This document shows, piece after piece, positions 1 through 7,667 of a DNA stretch of 39,117 nt; position 1 is the first letter of the stretch; every line of letters begins with the position of its first letter. Both the position numbers and the translations under genes were made by a program. The notes beneath the pieces are model-generated. The model saw nothing but the letters and a program-made list of their open reading frames with translations, was not told the DNA's origin and made no database searches. This DNA comes from Myxococcales bacterium (GTDB taxonomy: Bacteria; Myxococcota_A; Polyangia; Polyangiales; Polyangiaceae): the NCBI GenBank assembly GCA_947473045.1, contig CANJCO010000014.1, positions 1 to 39,117 of the forward strand, given 5' to 3'.

Positions 1-128
1 GACATCGACGCCGTCGAAGTCTCGTCGAGCGCGTAGCAGTGCTCGAACCGCGCGTCGGCCTCGTAGATGAGCTGAAACCCAGGCCCGCATCCTGCGGCAA
101 GCAGCAGGCCGACCGCGAAGCGACGCAT
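1..128 (-). CDS. Lipoprotein of unknown function (N-terminal part, cut by the window edge)
   Basis: Reading the minus strand from the ATG at 128-126 gives an open frame of 42 codons that runs off the left edge. It begins MRRFAVGLLLAAGCGPGF: a basic n-region, a short hydrophobic core and a cysteine at residue 14, as in a lipoprotein signal. The visible mature part includes the stretch YEADARFEHCYALDE. I do not recognise a domain in so little sequence. The gene diverges from the riboflavin operon, leaving 76 nt between the two starts. It is absent from simple complete-ORF scans because its stop lies outside the window. Confidence 0.6.
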   Translation of the reverse strand, partial: MRRFAVGLLLAAGCGPGFQLIYEADARFEHCYALDETSTASM

Positions 129-204
129 GAGCCGAGCCTGCAGCGCGCCCGCGCGAGACGCAAGGCCCCTTTACCCCTCCACGCCCGTGCACTACCAAAA
201 GGGA

Positions 205-843
205 ATGTTTACGGGCTTGATCGAGTCCACCGGGAGGCTCGCGTCGCGCAGCCGCCGCGGCCCCGGCGCGCGACTCGCCGTCTCGACCACGATCGCGCCG
301 CTTGTCCTCGGCGAATCGATCGCCGTCGACGGCTGCTGCCTGACGGTCGACGCCATCACCGCCAGCGGCTTCGAAGCCGACGCTTCCGCCGAAACGCTCA
401 GCAAGACAACGCTCGGCAGCCTCGCCTTCGGCGCCCGCGTCAATCTCGAGCGCGCGATGCCGCTGGGCGGACGCATGGGCGGACACATGGTGAGCGGCCA
501 CGTCGACGGCGTGGGTGCCCTCACTTCGCGGGAGGCCACCGGCGACGCGATCGCGCTGCGCTTTTCAATGCCGCGCGCCCTCTCGCGTTACGTAGCGCAA
601 AAGGGGTCGATCACCGTGGCCGGCATTTCGCTCACGGTCAACAGCGTGAGCGACGCGAACTTCGACGTCGTCATCATCCCGCGCACCCAGCGCGACACCT
701 CACTCGAAGACCTCACCCTCGGGGGGATGGTCAACCTCGAGGTCGATCTCATCGCGCGCTACCTCGAGCGACTCGTCACGCACGCCGACACCTCCACCGA
801 CCATGCCTGGCTCTCGCGCCTCGAGCGCGGGGGATATATGTAA
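205..843 (+). CDS. ribE: Riboflavin synthase, alpha subunit
   Basis: This enzyme dismutates two molecules of 6,7-dimethyl-8-ribityllumazine to riboflavin and the pyrimidinedione precursor, in the cytoplasm. The 212-aa product begins with the family N-terminus MFTGLIESTG, which fixes the start at 205; a purine-rich AAAAGGGA lies just upstream. A longer frame back to 127 would add a tail unlike the family. Two lumazine-binding halves are visible. The first has VDGCCLTV and, after it, GGHMVSGHVDGVG. The second has VAGISLTVNSV and ends in LIARYLERL. The length is normal for the family. It is the first gene of the operon and its stop is 7 nt before ribBX. I see no clear FMN riboswitch in the short leader. 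Confidence 0.93.
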   Translation: MFTGLIESTGRLASRSRRGPGARLAVSTTIAPLVLGESIAVDGCCLTVDAITASGFEADASAETLSKTTLGSLAFGARVNLERAMPLGGRMGGHMVSGHVDGVGALTSREATGDAIALRFSMPRALSRYVAQKGSITVAGISLTVNSVSDANFDVVIIPRTQRDTSLEDLTLGGMVNLEVDLIARYLERLVTHADTSTDHAWLSRLERGGYM

Positions 844-850
844 AATACAC

Positions 851-1978
851 ATGCCTACGCTCATCGATTTGGACCCCGGCGTCTTCGAACGCATCAGCGC
901 CGCCATCGCCGACATTCGCGCCGGAAAGATGGTCGTTCTCGTCGACGACGAGGACCGCGAGAACGAGGGCGATCTCTGCATGGCCGCCGACTTCGTCAGC
1001 GCCGAGGCCATCAATTTCATGGCGACGCACGGTCGCGGCCTCATTTGCGTGACGCTCACCGAGGAGCAGGTCGATCGCCTCGGGCTGCCCATGATGCACA
1101 GCCCCGGTCGCAGCGGGCCGCCGCTCGGAACGGCGTTCACGGTCAGCGTCGAGGCCCGCACGGGAGTCACCACCGGCATCAGCGCTCCCGACCGCGCCTT
1201 CACCACGCGCCTGGTCGCCAGCCCCGTCTGCCGCGCCGAAGATCTCGTCACGCCCGGCCACGTGTTTCCGCTGCGCGCCAAGAACGGCGGCGTGCTCGTG
1301 CGTACCGGCCAGACCGAAGGCTCCGTCGACCTCGCTCGCCTCGCGGGGCTCACGCCCGCGGGCGTCATTTGCGAGATCATGAACGACGACGGCCTGATGG
1401 CGCGCATGCCCGACCTCGAGACGTTCGCGAAGAAGCACGGACTTCGCATCGTCACGATCGCCGACTTGATTCAGTACCGCCTGCAAACCGAGCGACTCGT
1501 CACGCGCGTGGCCGAGGGCACGCTCGTCCTCGACGCCACCGGTACCGAGTGGCGGTCGTACGTTTATGAGGTCGCCAGTGACAAGCGCGAGATGATGGCG
1601 CTCGTGAAGGGCACCATCACGCCAGGCGCGCCGGTTCTGTGCAGAATGCACACAAGCTCGACGATCGCCGACGTGTTTTCGTCGACGCGGCGTGACGGCG
1701 GCAAAAATCTGCGCGAGGCGATTCGGCGAATCGAAGCCGCCGGAAGCGGCGTCGTCGTTTATCTCCCCGGCCACGAGAGCTGGCGCGCGGAGCTCGAAGA
1801 GCACACCGGCGACAAAGCGGCCGCGGGCACGCTGCGCGAGTTCGGCCTCGGCGCGCAGGTGCTGGCCGACCTCGGCGCGCGGCAACTTCGCCTGCTCACC
1901 AACAATCCACGAAAAATTGCCGGCATCCACGGCTACGGCCTCGACATCGTCGAGAGCGTTCCTCTCGCACTACCCTGA
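851..1978 (+). CDS. ribBX: 3,4-dihydroxy-2-butanone-4-phosphate synthase fused to a degenerate GTP cyclohydrolase II-like domain (RibBX)
   Basis: The N-terminal half (about residues 13-212) makes 3,4-dihydroxy-2-butanone 4-phosphate from ribulose 5-phosphate, supplying the four-carbon unit for RibH. It carries the acidic loop [10 protein letters not shown] (32-41), [25 protein letters not shown] and [12 protein letters not shown]. The C-terminal part (about 215-375) is homologous to GTP cyclohydrolase II but appears dead. The three zinc cysteines of RibA align with Ser270, Arg281 and Gly283, and the catalytic Arg/Tyr helix region is not recognisable. This matches the RibBX variant described in proteobacteria. 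The start at ATG 851 gives the family N-terminus. An upstream frame from 803 would overlap ribE and is less likely. A genuine RibA must be encoded elsewhere. Confidence 0.88.
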   Translation: MPTLIDLDPGVFERISAAIADIRAGKMVVLVDDEDRENEGDLCMAADFVSAEAINFMATHGRGLICVTLTEEQVDRLGLPMMHSPGRSGPPLGTAFTVSVEARTGVTTGISAPDRAFTTRLVASPVCRAEDLVTPGHVFPLRAKNGGVLVRTGQTEGSVDLARLAGLTPAGVICEIMNDDGLMARMPDLETFAKKHGLRIVTIADLIQYRLQTERLVTRVAEGTLVLDATGTEWRSYVYEVASDKREMMALVKGTITPGAPVLCRMHTSSTIADVFSSTRRDGGKNLREAIRRIEAAGSGVVVYLPGHESWRAELEEHTGDKAAAGTLREFGLGAQVLADLGARQLRLLTNNPRKIAGIHGYGLDIVESVPLALP

Positions 1979-1988
1979 AGAGCATTCC

Positions 1989-2477
1989 ATGACCCAACAT
2001 CGCACCGTCGAAGGCCAGCTCGTCGTCCCAGCAGGCGCGCGCTTCGCGATCGTCGCCAGCCGTTTCAACCACTTCATCGTCGACCGGCTCGTCGAAGGCG
2101 CGCTCGACGCGATCGCGCGACACGGCGGCGATCCGGCCGCGGTCACGCTCGTGCGCGTGCCCGGCGCATGGGAGGTCCCGCTCATCGTCGGGCGCCTGAC
2201 GGCGAGCAAAAAAGTCGACGCCGTAATCGCCCTGGCCGCGGTGATCCGCGGTTCGACGCCACACTTCGACTACGTCGCCGCCGAGGTGAGCAAGGGGTCG
2301 GCACAGGCGTCGCTCGACTCGGGTGTGCCCGTGACCTTCGGCGTGCTCACAACCGACAGCATCGAGCAGGCCATCGAGCGCGCAGGCACCAAGGCCGGCA
2401 ACAAAGGCTGGGACGCTGCGACCAGCGCCATCGAGATGGTCTCCCTTGGCCGCGCCCTCGACACGGCGGGCTTTTAG
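1989..2477 (+). CDS. ribH: 6,7-dimethyl-8-ribityllumazine synthase
   Basis: It condenses the RibB product with the ribitylaminopyrimidine to give lumazine, the substrate of RibE. The product is 162 aa, typical for the family, which forms pentamers or 60-mer capsids. Diagnostic motifs are [15 protein letters not shown] near the N-terminus, [27 protein letters not shown] (the phosphate-binding and catalytic region), [17 protein letters not shown] and the NKGWDAA segment. The ATG at 1989 follows a GAAGAG purine run with suitable spacing, 10 nt after ribBX. Its place after ribE and ribBX and before nusB is the classic bacterial order, here without ribD. Confidence 0.95.
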   Translation: MTQHRTVEGQLVVPAGARFAIVASRFNHFIVDRLVEGALDAIARHGGDPAAVTLVRVPGAWEVPLIVGRLTASKKVDAVIALAAVIRGSTPHFDYVAAEVSKGSAQASLDSGVPVTFGVLTTDSIEQAIERAGTKAGNKGWDAATSAIEMVSLGRALDTAGF

Positions 2478-2480
2478 GCG

Positions 2481-2933
2481 ATGGGCGCACGCAGAAGCGG
2501 TCGCGAGGCCGCGCTTCAAATGCTCTTTCAGGTCGAGGCGTCCACGGCCACCGCCGAGCTCGCGATCTCCCTGTTTTGGCGGCATTTCGAGGCCGATCCC
2601 GAGGGACGCCAGTATGCCGACGAGCTCGTGCTCGGCATCAGCGACAAGCGCGCCGAGGTCGACGCGCGCATCGTCGCTGCCTCCGCCAACTGGCGGCTCG
2701 AGCGCATGACCCGGGTCGACCGCAACGTCATGCGCCTCGGCGCCTACGAGCTGATGTATCGACCCGACGTGCCCCGCGCCGTGATCCTCGACGAAGCCGT
2801 CGAGCTCGCCAAGACGTACGGCTCCGAGGAGTCGAGCTCGTTCGTCAACGGCGTGCTCGCGCGGATCGCCGACGACATCGCCCGCAAAGACGAGGCCCGC
2901 AAAGACGAGGCCCCCAGGGCCGAACGCAGCTGA
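2481..2933 (+). CDS. nusB: Transcription antitermination factor NusB
   Basis: NusB binds boxA RNA together with NusE (S10) and takes part in antitermination on rRNA operons. The 150-aa product is normal in length. It shows the opening GRREA-like helix (RRSGREAALQMLFQVEA), the conserved WRLERMTRVDRNVMRLGAYEL segment in its middle, and the C-terminal helices with ILDEAVELAKTYG and SSSFVNGVLARI. The last residues are a charged tail containing a short duplication (ARKDEARKDEAP). It starts 3 nt after the ribH stop and ends 1 nt before the next start, so it is translationally linked to both neighbours. The ribH-nusB pairing is widespread in bacteria. Confidence 0.94.
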   Translation: MGARRSGREAALQMLFQVEASTATAELAISLFWRHFEADPEGRQYADELVLGISDKRAEVDARIVAASANWRLERMTRVDRNVMRLGAYELMYRPDVPRAVILDEAVELAKTYGSEESSSFVNGVLARIADDIARKDEARKDEAPRAERS

Positions 2934-2934
2934 G

Positions 2935-3480
2935 ATGCAGCTCGAGTTCGTCGCACGCGACCTTCGCCGCATCGACGAGCTCTCCGCGGAGCTCATCGCG
3001 TGCTGCGTGTGGCAGGACGAGCGTCCGTTCCGCGGCCTCGCCGGACTGCTGGACTGGCGCCTCGGAGGCAAGCTCAGCATCCTCGCCCGTTCGGGTTTCA
3101 TCTCAGGGCGCGCCGATGAAGTGCTGCTCGTTCCGGGCCGACCACGCGTGCGATTCGAGAAAGTGCTCATTATGGGGCTCGGAGCGCGCGCCGAGTTCGG
3201 GGAAGGCTCCTTCGCGTTGGCCGTCGATCGCCTGCTTCGCGCGCTCGCGGGACTCAACGTGCGCAGGGCCGTCGTCGAGCTGCCCGGCCGCGGGCACGAC
3301 GCGATCGATCCCGCGCGAGCAACCGAGTTACTCTTCGAGCAGGCCAAACCCGAGGAGCACTTCGATGCATGGTGGCTGGTCGAGTCACCCGAGGCCGAAA
3401 AGGTGATGCGTGCGCGGTCGCGCGACGAGCTTCAGCGCGCACGACGAGCTGCCATGCAACGTGAGGAGACCGGCCTGTGA
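2935..3480 (+). CDS. Stand-alone M17 leucyl-aminopeptidase N-terminal domain protein
   Basis: The 181-aa protein resembles only the N-terminal macro-like domain of M17 leucyl aminopeptidases. It has an opening beta strand, a GLAGLLDWRLGGKLS segment, a LLVPGRPRVRFEKVLIMGLG strand-loop and a following helix with VDRLLRALAGLNV. The catalytic C-terminal domain, with its metal ligands and the NTDAEGRL signature, is missing entirely, so peptidase activity is not expected. The gene follows nusB by 1 nt and overlaps the Nudix gene by 4 nt, so co-translation is likely. A regulatory, ligand-binding or DNA-binding role (as known for the N-domain of PepA) is only a guess. The C-terminus is a basic helical tail. 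Confidence 0.75.
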   Translation: MQLEFVARDLRRIDELSAELIACCVWQDERPFRGLAGLLDWRLGGKLSILARSGFISGRADEVLLVPGRPRVRFEKVLIMGLGARAEFGEGSFALAVDRLLRALAGLNVRRAVVELPGRGHDAIDPARATELLFEQAKPEEHFDAWWLVESPEAEKVMRARSRDELQRARRAAMQREETGL

Positions 3481-4364
3481 CTTCCAGACTGCTCGAGTTC
3501 GACCCCGGCGCTCCGCCGGTGATCGCGCGTGATGCGGCCACCATCATCGTGGCGCGCGACGCTCCCGAGGGGCCCGAAATTTTCTGCGTCGAGCGCAACA
3601 AAAAGAGTCGGTTTTTGGGCGGCGCCATCGTGTTTCCCGGCGGCAAACTCGACGAGGCCGACCGGGACCGCGCCTGGGATGCCCTGTCGTCAGCGCCCGG
3701 GTTCGCGCGTGAATCGTTCGCGCCCGATCCGGCCACGCTGCGCGCGCTCGCGATCGCCGCGCTCCGCGAGACACTCGAAGAAGCCGCCCTGCTGATCGCG
3801 TGCGGCGGAGACGTAACCGGCGGGGACGTGCTCGCGCTGCGCGCGCGCGCGCTGACCGACAGCGCCGCGCTCCCTTCGTTTCTGCGCGATCGCGGCCTGT
3901 TGCTCGACGCCGCGCGCCTCCACCCGCTGGCGCGCTGGGTAACGCCGAGCGCCGAGACGCGGCGCTACGACACGCGGTTTTTCGTCGCGGTGGCGCCGCC
4001 CGGACAAGCCGGCGCACATGACATGCAGGAGACCATGGCGAGTTTCTGGGCGCGGCCGACCGATCTGCTCGCTCGCTTCGACGCCAGCGATGTTCAGCTC
4101 GCGCCGCCGACCCATCGCACGCTCGAGGTGCTCGCAGGCGCTACCAGCGTCGCCGCCATCCTCGCGATCGCCGCCCGCGCGCGGCTCGCTCCCATCTGCC
4201 CGAAGCTGGTGCACGCGCCGAGCGACGAAGGGTCGACCCTCGCGCTGACCCTCCCCGGCGATCCCGAGCATGACGAACCCGAAGCGCTCGTCGAAGGCCG
4301 CTCGCGCTACGTCTTGCGCAGCGCCCACTGGCGCCCGGAGCACGGTCCCGGCGCGTCGCGATAG
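3477..4364 (+). CDS. NUDIX hydrolase with an interrupted Nudix box (NUDT19-like)
   Basis: Nudix enzymes hydrolyse a nucleoside diphosphate linked to another group. This 295-aa protein begins at a GTG that overlaps the previous stop (GTGA, 3477-3480). The strand VFPGGKLDEADRD (about residues 52-64) supplies the first glycines of the Nudix box, and RETLEEAALLI (97-107) supplies the RExxEE metal-binding helix. About 25-30 residues more than the canonical spacing separate them. Insertions in the box are known in the NUDT19 (RP2) group, which acts on CoA derivatives. Substrate specificity here is inference. The rest of the chain is a helical C-terminal extension. It is the last gene of the riboflavin operon and ends 6 nt from the convergent amidase gene. 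Confidence 0.85.
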   Translation: MTSRLLEFDPGAPPVIARDAATIIVARDAPEGPEIFCVERNKKSRFLGGAIVFPGGKLDEADRDRAWDALSSAPGFARESFAPDPATLRALAIAALRETLEEAALLIACGGDVTGGDVLALRARALTDSAALPSFLRDRGLLLDAARLHPLARWVTPSAETRRYDTRFFVAVAPPGQAGAHDMQETMASFWARPTDLLARFDASDVQLAPPTHRTLEVLAGATSVAAILAIAARARLAPICPKLVHAPSDEGSTLALTLPGDPEHDEPEALVEGRSRYVLRSAHWRPEHGPGASR

Positions 4365-4370
4365 CCCCGC

Positions 4371-6104
4371 TCAGCGCCCTTCGCGATACGCCTTGATCGC
4401 GTTGGCGATCGCGTCGGCCAGGCGCTGCTGATAGTCGTCGCTCGCCAGCCGCTCCTCCTCGGTAGGGTTCGAGACGTAGCTGGTCTCGAAGAGCACCGCC
4501 GGCATCCGTGCGCCGACGAGCACGTAAAAGCCCGCGTAGTGAAGGCCGCCATCGCTGACCGCGTCGTATTTGCTGCGAAGCGAAGACATCGCCGACTTCT
4601 GGAGCAGCTCGGCGAGCTTGTTCGAATGCGTGGCCTGATCGGCGAGGCGCATGTTCGCCAGAATCGAGCCGAGCTCCACATTGGCGCCCACGCTGGTCGC
4701 ATTCTCGCGCGCTGCAACGCGCGCAGCGATGTCGTCTTTGGTCGTGTCGAGCACGTAGGTCTCGACACCGTGGCGCGCGTGACTTTCGGCCGCGTTGCAG
4801 TGAATAGACACGAACAGATCGGCCCCCTGCTGGTTGGCGCGGGCCGTGCGCTCCTCTAGCGTCACATAGCGATCGTCGTCGCGCGTGAGCGACACCTCGA
4901 GGCCGTCGCGCACGAGCAGCGCCCGCGCGCGGCGCGCAATGGCCAGCGTCACGTCCTTCTCCTTGATGCCGGCAGGCCCCCTCGCGCCCGCATCATTTCC
5001 GCCCTGGCCCGGATCGAGCGCCACGCTCGCGACCTTTCGCCGCGTGCCGACGCCGGGAGCGCGCCGAGCGACGTCAATGACCACGCGGTAAGGCTCCATC
5101 AGGAAGAACACCTTGCGGTAGGCCTCCTGTCCTTCGAGCGCGAGCAGCACGCGCGCGCCGGTGGTTGTGTGCTCAACCGACACCGATCGCACGATTCCGG
5201 TCGACGGCGTAGCGCGCGCGACGTCGCCCAGCTCGACACCGTCGAGGTCGACGAACGTGCGCAGCGCCCGACGACCGTGCTGCGCATCAACGTCGAGCGC
5301 GTCATCTCCAGCACGAAATGAGGCCTTGTCTGACAAAGTGATCACCACGCGCGCGGCCTCGCGCCCCGACCAGCTCTCCAGCGCGGAAATCTTCGCCGGC
5401 CCCATGCGAGGCACCGACGCGTCGGGCGGTGGCCCGGATCCAAAGGCGCCCTGAGCCTCAGTGGCGGCGTCGACGGCGCGCAGCACCCGCTCCGACGGCC
5501 TGAACGCGGCGAGCAGCTGCAGTTGCGACCTCGCGCGCTCGGCGCACGACGACTCTGACGCGGCCGGCGGCGCGCCCGCATCGACACCAATCTGAATGCG
5601 CTTCATCGCGCGGTAGATTTCGACGTACGTCACCTCCGCGTCCCGCGCGAGATCGCCCGCCAGCTGCGCCGACGCGAGCGCCGAATCACACGCGCCCACA
5701 TACGACGAATCGCGCGCGGCGGACTCGTACGCGCGGCGCGCCTCTTTCGCGTCTTCGTCAACGCCGTAGCGACGCCACGTTCGCTCAAACAAGCGACCGG
5801 CGATCTGGTGGATCTCCGCCGCGCGCTGCGGTGACGGCTCCTTCAAGGCTCGGGCCTCGAGGGTTTGCCCAAGCGCCAGCGCCTCGGGGCGCGGCGGGAG
5901 CGACGCTTCCAAGCTGAGGAGCGCGCGTCCGCGGGCCGCGTCATCGCTCTCAGGCGCCGCCGCGTCCGTCGCCACCCTCGCGCCGTTTCCGCAAGCCATC
6001 ATGCAGGCGGTTGCGGCCGCGATCAGGCCCCGCCGCGCCTCCGACGCCGCAGGAAGAATCGGCCCGCTAGTTGGGCGCTGCGCCTGTGCCGATGTATCCT
6101 GCAA
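4371..6104 (-). CDS. N-acetylmuramoyl-L-alanine amidase, AmiC-like, with helical-repeat, AMIN and Amidase_3 regions
   Basis: Amidase_3 enzymes cut the bond between MurNAc and L-Ala in peptidoglycan, in the periplasm. The 577-aa product has a hydrophobic N-terminal segment with an Arg pair (SEARRGLIAA) and a possible lipobox ending at Cys38. A TPR-like helical region follows (about 50-200), then an AMIN-like beta domain (about 230-345) and an Amidase_3 domain (about 358-577). In the catalytic domain Glu382, His435 (SIHCNA) and Glu539 (VLFETSYVSN) are present. The usual first zinc ligand, His in DPGHGG, is Gln367 here (DPGQGG). The only upstream ATG is at 6104, which leaves 39 nt to the divergent gene. 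Export by Tat, as for E. coli AmiC, is possible. Confidence 0.85.
   Translation of the reverse strand: MQDTSAQAQRPTSGPILPAASEARRGLIAAATACMMACGNGARVATDAAAPESDDAARGRALLSLEASLPPRPEALALGQTLEARALKEPSPQRAAEIHQIAGRLFERTWRRYGVDEDAKEARRAYESAARDSSYVGACDSALASAQLAGDLARDAEVTYVEIYRAMKRIQIGVDAGAPPAASESSCAERARSQLQLLAAFRPSERVLRAVDAATEAQGAFGSGPPPDASVPRMGPAKISALESWSGREAARVVITLSDKASFRAGDDALDVDAQHGRRALRTFVDLDGVELGDVARATPSTGIVRSVSVEHTTTGARVLLALEGQEAYRKVFFLMEPYRVVIDVARRAPGVGTRRKVASVALDPGQGGNDAGARGPAGIKEKDVTLAIARRARALLVRDGLEVSLTRDDDRYVTLEERTARANQQGADLFVSIHCNAAESHARHGVETYVLDTTKDDIAARVAARENATSVGANVELGSILANMRLADQATHSNKLAELLQKSAMSSLRSKYDAVSDGGLHYAGFYVLVGARMPAVLFETSYVSNPTEEERLASDDYQQRLADAIANAIKAYREGR
6071..6100 (+). promoter_or_regulatory. 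Possible sigma70-type promoter for the YbjN-like gene
   Basis: TTGGGC (6071-6076) and TATCCT (6095-6100) are separated by 18 nt, with a predicted start near 6107 and a leader of about 37 nt. It lies inside the first codons of the divergent amidase gene. Assignment is by pattern only. Confidence 0.35.
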
Positions 6105-6143
6105 AGGCCTTGCCTCTTAACCGACCCGCTCTGGAGAACCGCC

Positions 6144-6590
6144 GTGCCCAACGCCATCTACGCTGACCGAGCGTCCGGTCAAGTCTACGCTGACGCGCGC
6201 GCAATGGTCGACGCCTACATTTCGCGGCTCGCCGAGCGCAGCGGCGGCGCCATCGAGCCCCTCGACGCATCGGGCTACACGCAGCTGCGCAGCGGTTCGG
6301 CGTCGGTCGCCATCAATGTGCTCGAAGATCACGGCGTTTTGCTCATTCTCGCGCCGGTCATGAAGGTTCCGGTAGTCGGCCGCGAAGCGCTCTATCAACG
6401 TCTGCTCGAGCTGTCCTTCATCGCCACGAGCGACGCGGCGTTCAGCATCGACAGGAGCAAAGGCGAAGTCTACGTACGAACGCTGCGCCGGCTTTCCGGT
6501 CTCGACTACGAAGAATTCGAAGACCTCGTGACCACCGTTGGCAAGGTCGCCGACGAGTGGGACGACGCCCTCGCTGCCGAATTTCCGTAG
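6144..6590 (+). CDS. YbjN / type III secretion chaperone-fold small protein
   Basis: The 148-aa acidic, soluble product fits the YbjN (CesT/T3S chaperone-like) fold: an N-terminal helix (ADARAMVDAYISRLAE), strands with alternating hydrophobics (VAINVLEDHGVLLILAPVM), a central helix (REALYQRLLELSFIA), a strand pair (AAFSIDRSKGEVYVRTLRR) and a C-terminal amphipathic helix. The GTG at 6144 follows a GGAG at 6133-6136. Family members bind partner proteins or act in stress or motility regulation, but none of these roles is shown here. There is no export signal. It is the first plus-strand gene after the amidase and is followed by a 141-nt gap before the proline-rich gene. Confidence 0.65.
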   Translation: MPNAIYADRASGQVYADARAMVDAYISRLAERSGGAIEPLDASGYTQLRSGSASVAINVLEDHGVLLILAPVMKVPVVGREALYQRLLELSFIATSDAAFSIDRSKGEVYVRTLRRLSGLDYEEFEDLVTTVGKVADEWDDALAAEFP

Positions 6591-6731
6591 CCCGCCCGCC
6601 CGCCGCCCCGCGGTCACGGCGGAATTTCGCAGCGCTCGCATAATTTTATCAGGGGCCGCGCGAAACCTGATTTTTCGGGCGCCGTGGCACATAATCTCAC
6701 TCCCGCGGCTCTTCTCCGAGGTCACGAACCG

Positions 6732-7637
6732 ATGGCAAATACAAGCGTACCCCTGGTTGCCGGCAAGCTTACGGCAGACGAAGCCGAGCGGCTCGCCGCA
6801 TCCTATCGCCCCGCGTGGGAGCTCGACGACGCGCCGTTCGCGCAGGGAGCGAGCCTCTCGGCTTCCGAGGTTGACGCGCTCGGCGCCGGGGGCATCGACC
6901 TCGACGTCGAGTTGGCGGCACCCGACCTGAAGGCGAAGAGCCCGGCGCTCGCGAACGACGGATTCATCGAGCCCGATCTCACGCCCCCGCCGCGGCCCAC
7001 AGCGCCCGCAGCTCCCGCCACGAAGGCGAAAGCGAGCAAGCCGCCCGCGCCAAAGCCGGCCCCGGTGTCCGTCGCAAAAGCGGCGGCCAGGCCCGCCCCG
7101 GTGCGCGCGGTTCCGACGCCGGCCGACGCGTCAGACGCATATTCTCCGGTGAAGAAATCGAGCCCGGGAATGTTCGTCGGAATCGGTCTGGTCGCCGTAG
7201 CAGCAATCGCCGGCGGCCTGTGGTTCGTGCGATCGCCCGCTCCAAAGGCGCCCGCGCCGCAGCCCACGGTCCTCGCCGCCACGGCCGCGCCCGCGCCTCC
7301 CCCGCCTGTCGTCGCTACGCCCGCACCCGACAAGCCCCAACCCGCGGCCACCGCCACCGCATTGGCCACGGAAGCGCCCGCGGCGCCAGTCGCCACGCAG
7401 GCTCCCGTGGTGCCCACCGCTGCGGCGCCCGAACCGCCGCCGCCCGTCGTCGCAAAGCCAGCCCCTCCGACGCCGCCCGTCGTCGCGAAGCCTGCGCCGC
7501 CGCCGCCCCCGCCCGTCGTCGCCAAGCCTGCCCCGCCCCCGCCGCCCGTCGCAAAGCCGGCTCAAAAGCCTGCGACGGTTGCGAAACCCGCGCAAAAACC
7601 CAAGGGAACGGGTATCGTCAACGACGTTCAATTCTGA
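6732..7637 (+). CDS. Proline/alanine-rich single-pass membrane protein of unknown function
   Basis: The 301-aa product has an N-terminal region of about 130 residues with no signal peptide (MANTSVPLVAGKLTADEAER), the second half of it rich in Pro, Ala and Lys. One transmembrane helix follows (SPGMFVGIGLVAVAAIAGGL), then a long extracytoplasmic tail of Pro/Ala/Val/Lys with repeated PPPPVVAKPAP units, ending in GTGIVNDVQF. The tail resembles the spanning linker of TonB-like proteins, but no TonB C-terminal domain is present. I chose ATG 6732 over 6684 because the frame upstream looks non-coding and a GAGG lies at 6719-6722. A CATAAT hexamer at 6690-6695 could be its -10 element. It is 30 nt upstream of the PEGA gene and probably co-transcribed with it. 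Confidence 0.65.
   Translation: MANTSVPLVAGKLTADEAERLAASYRPAWELDDAPFAQGASLSASEVDALGAGGIDLDVELAAPDLKAKSPALANDGFIEPDLTPPPRPTAPAAPATKAKASKPPAPKPAPVSVAKAAARPAPVRAVPTPADASDAYSPVKKSSPGMFVGIGLVAVAAIAGGLWFVRSPAPKAPAPQPTVLAATAAPAPPPPVVATPAPDKPQPAATATALATEAPAAPVATQAPVVPTAAAPEPPPPVVAKPAPPTPPVVAKPAPPPPPPVVAKPAPPPPPVAKPAQKPATVAKPAQKPKGTGIVNDVQF
7434..7563 (+). repeat. Imperfect tandem repeat encoding PPPPVVAKPAP units
   Basis: About four or five copies of a unit reading PPP-P-VVAKPAP are encoded in tandem, with 30-40-nt periodicity and slight codon variation. Such arrays can change copy number by slippage and would set the length of the extracytoplasmic linker. Confidence 0.7.
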
Positions 7638-7667
7638 GGCTCTCCGAGCCGATCGAGGATGATTTTG

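Noticed and set aside
128-204. FMN riboswitch upstream of the riboflavin operon
   Set aside because: The leader is only about 76 nt and I see none of the conserved RFN element blocks.
1896-3347. Minus-strand 483-codon frame over ribH, nusB and the M17-N gene
   Set aside because: The plus strand carries well-conserved ribH and nusB; the minus frame is low-complexity and has no recognisable motif.
6671-6700. Sigma54 -24/-12 site (TGGCAC at 6684) upstream of the proline-rich gene
   Set aside because: No GC pair occurs at the required distance of ten bases from the GG, so the -12 element is missing.
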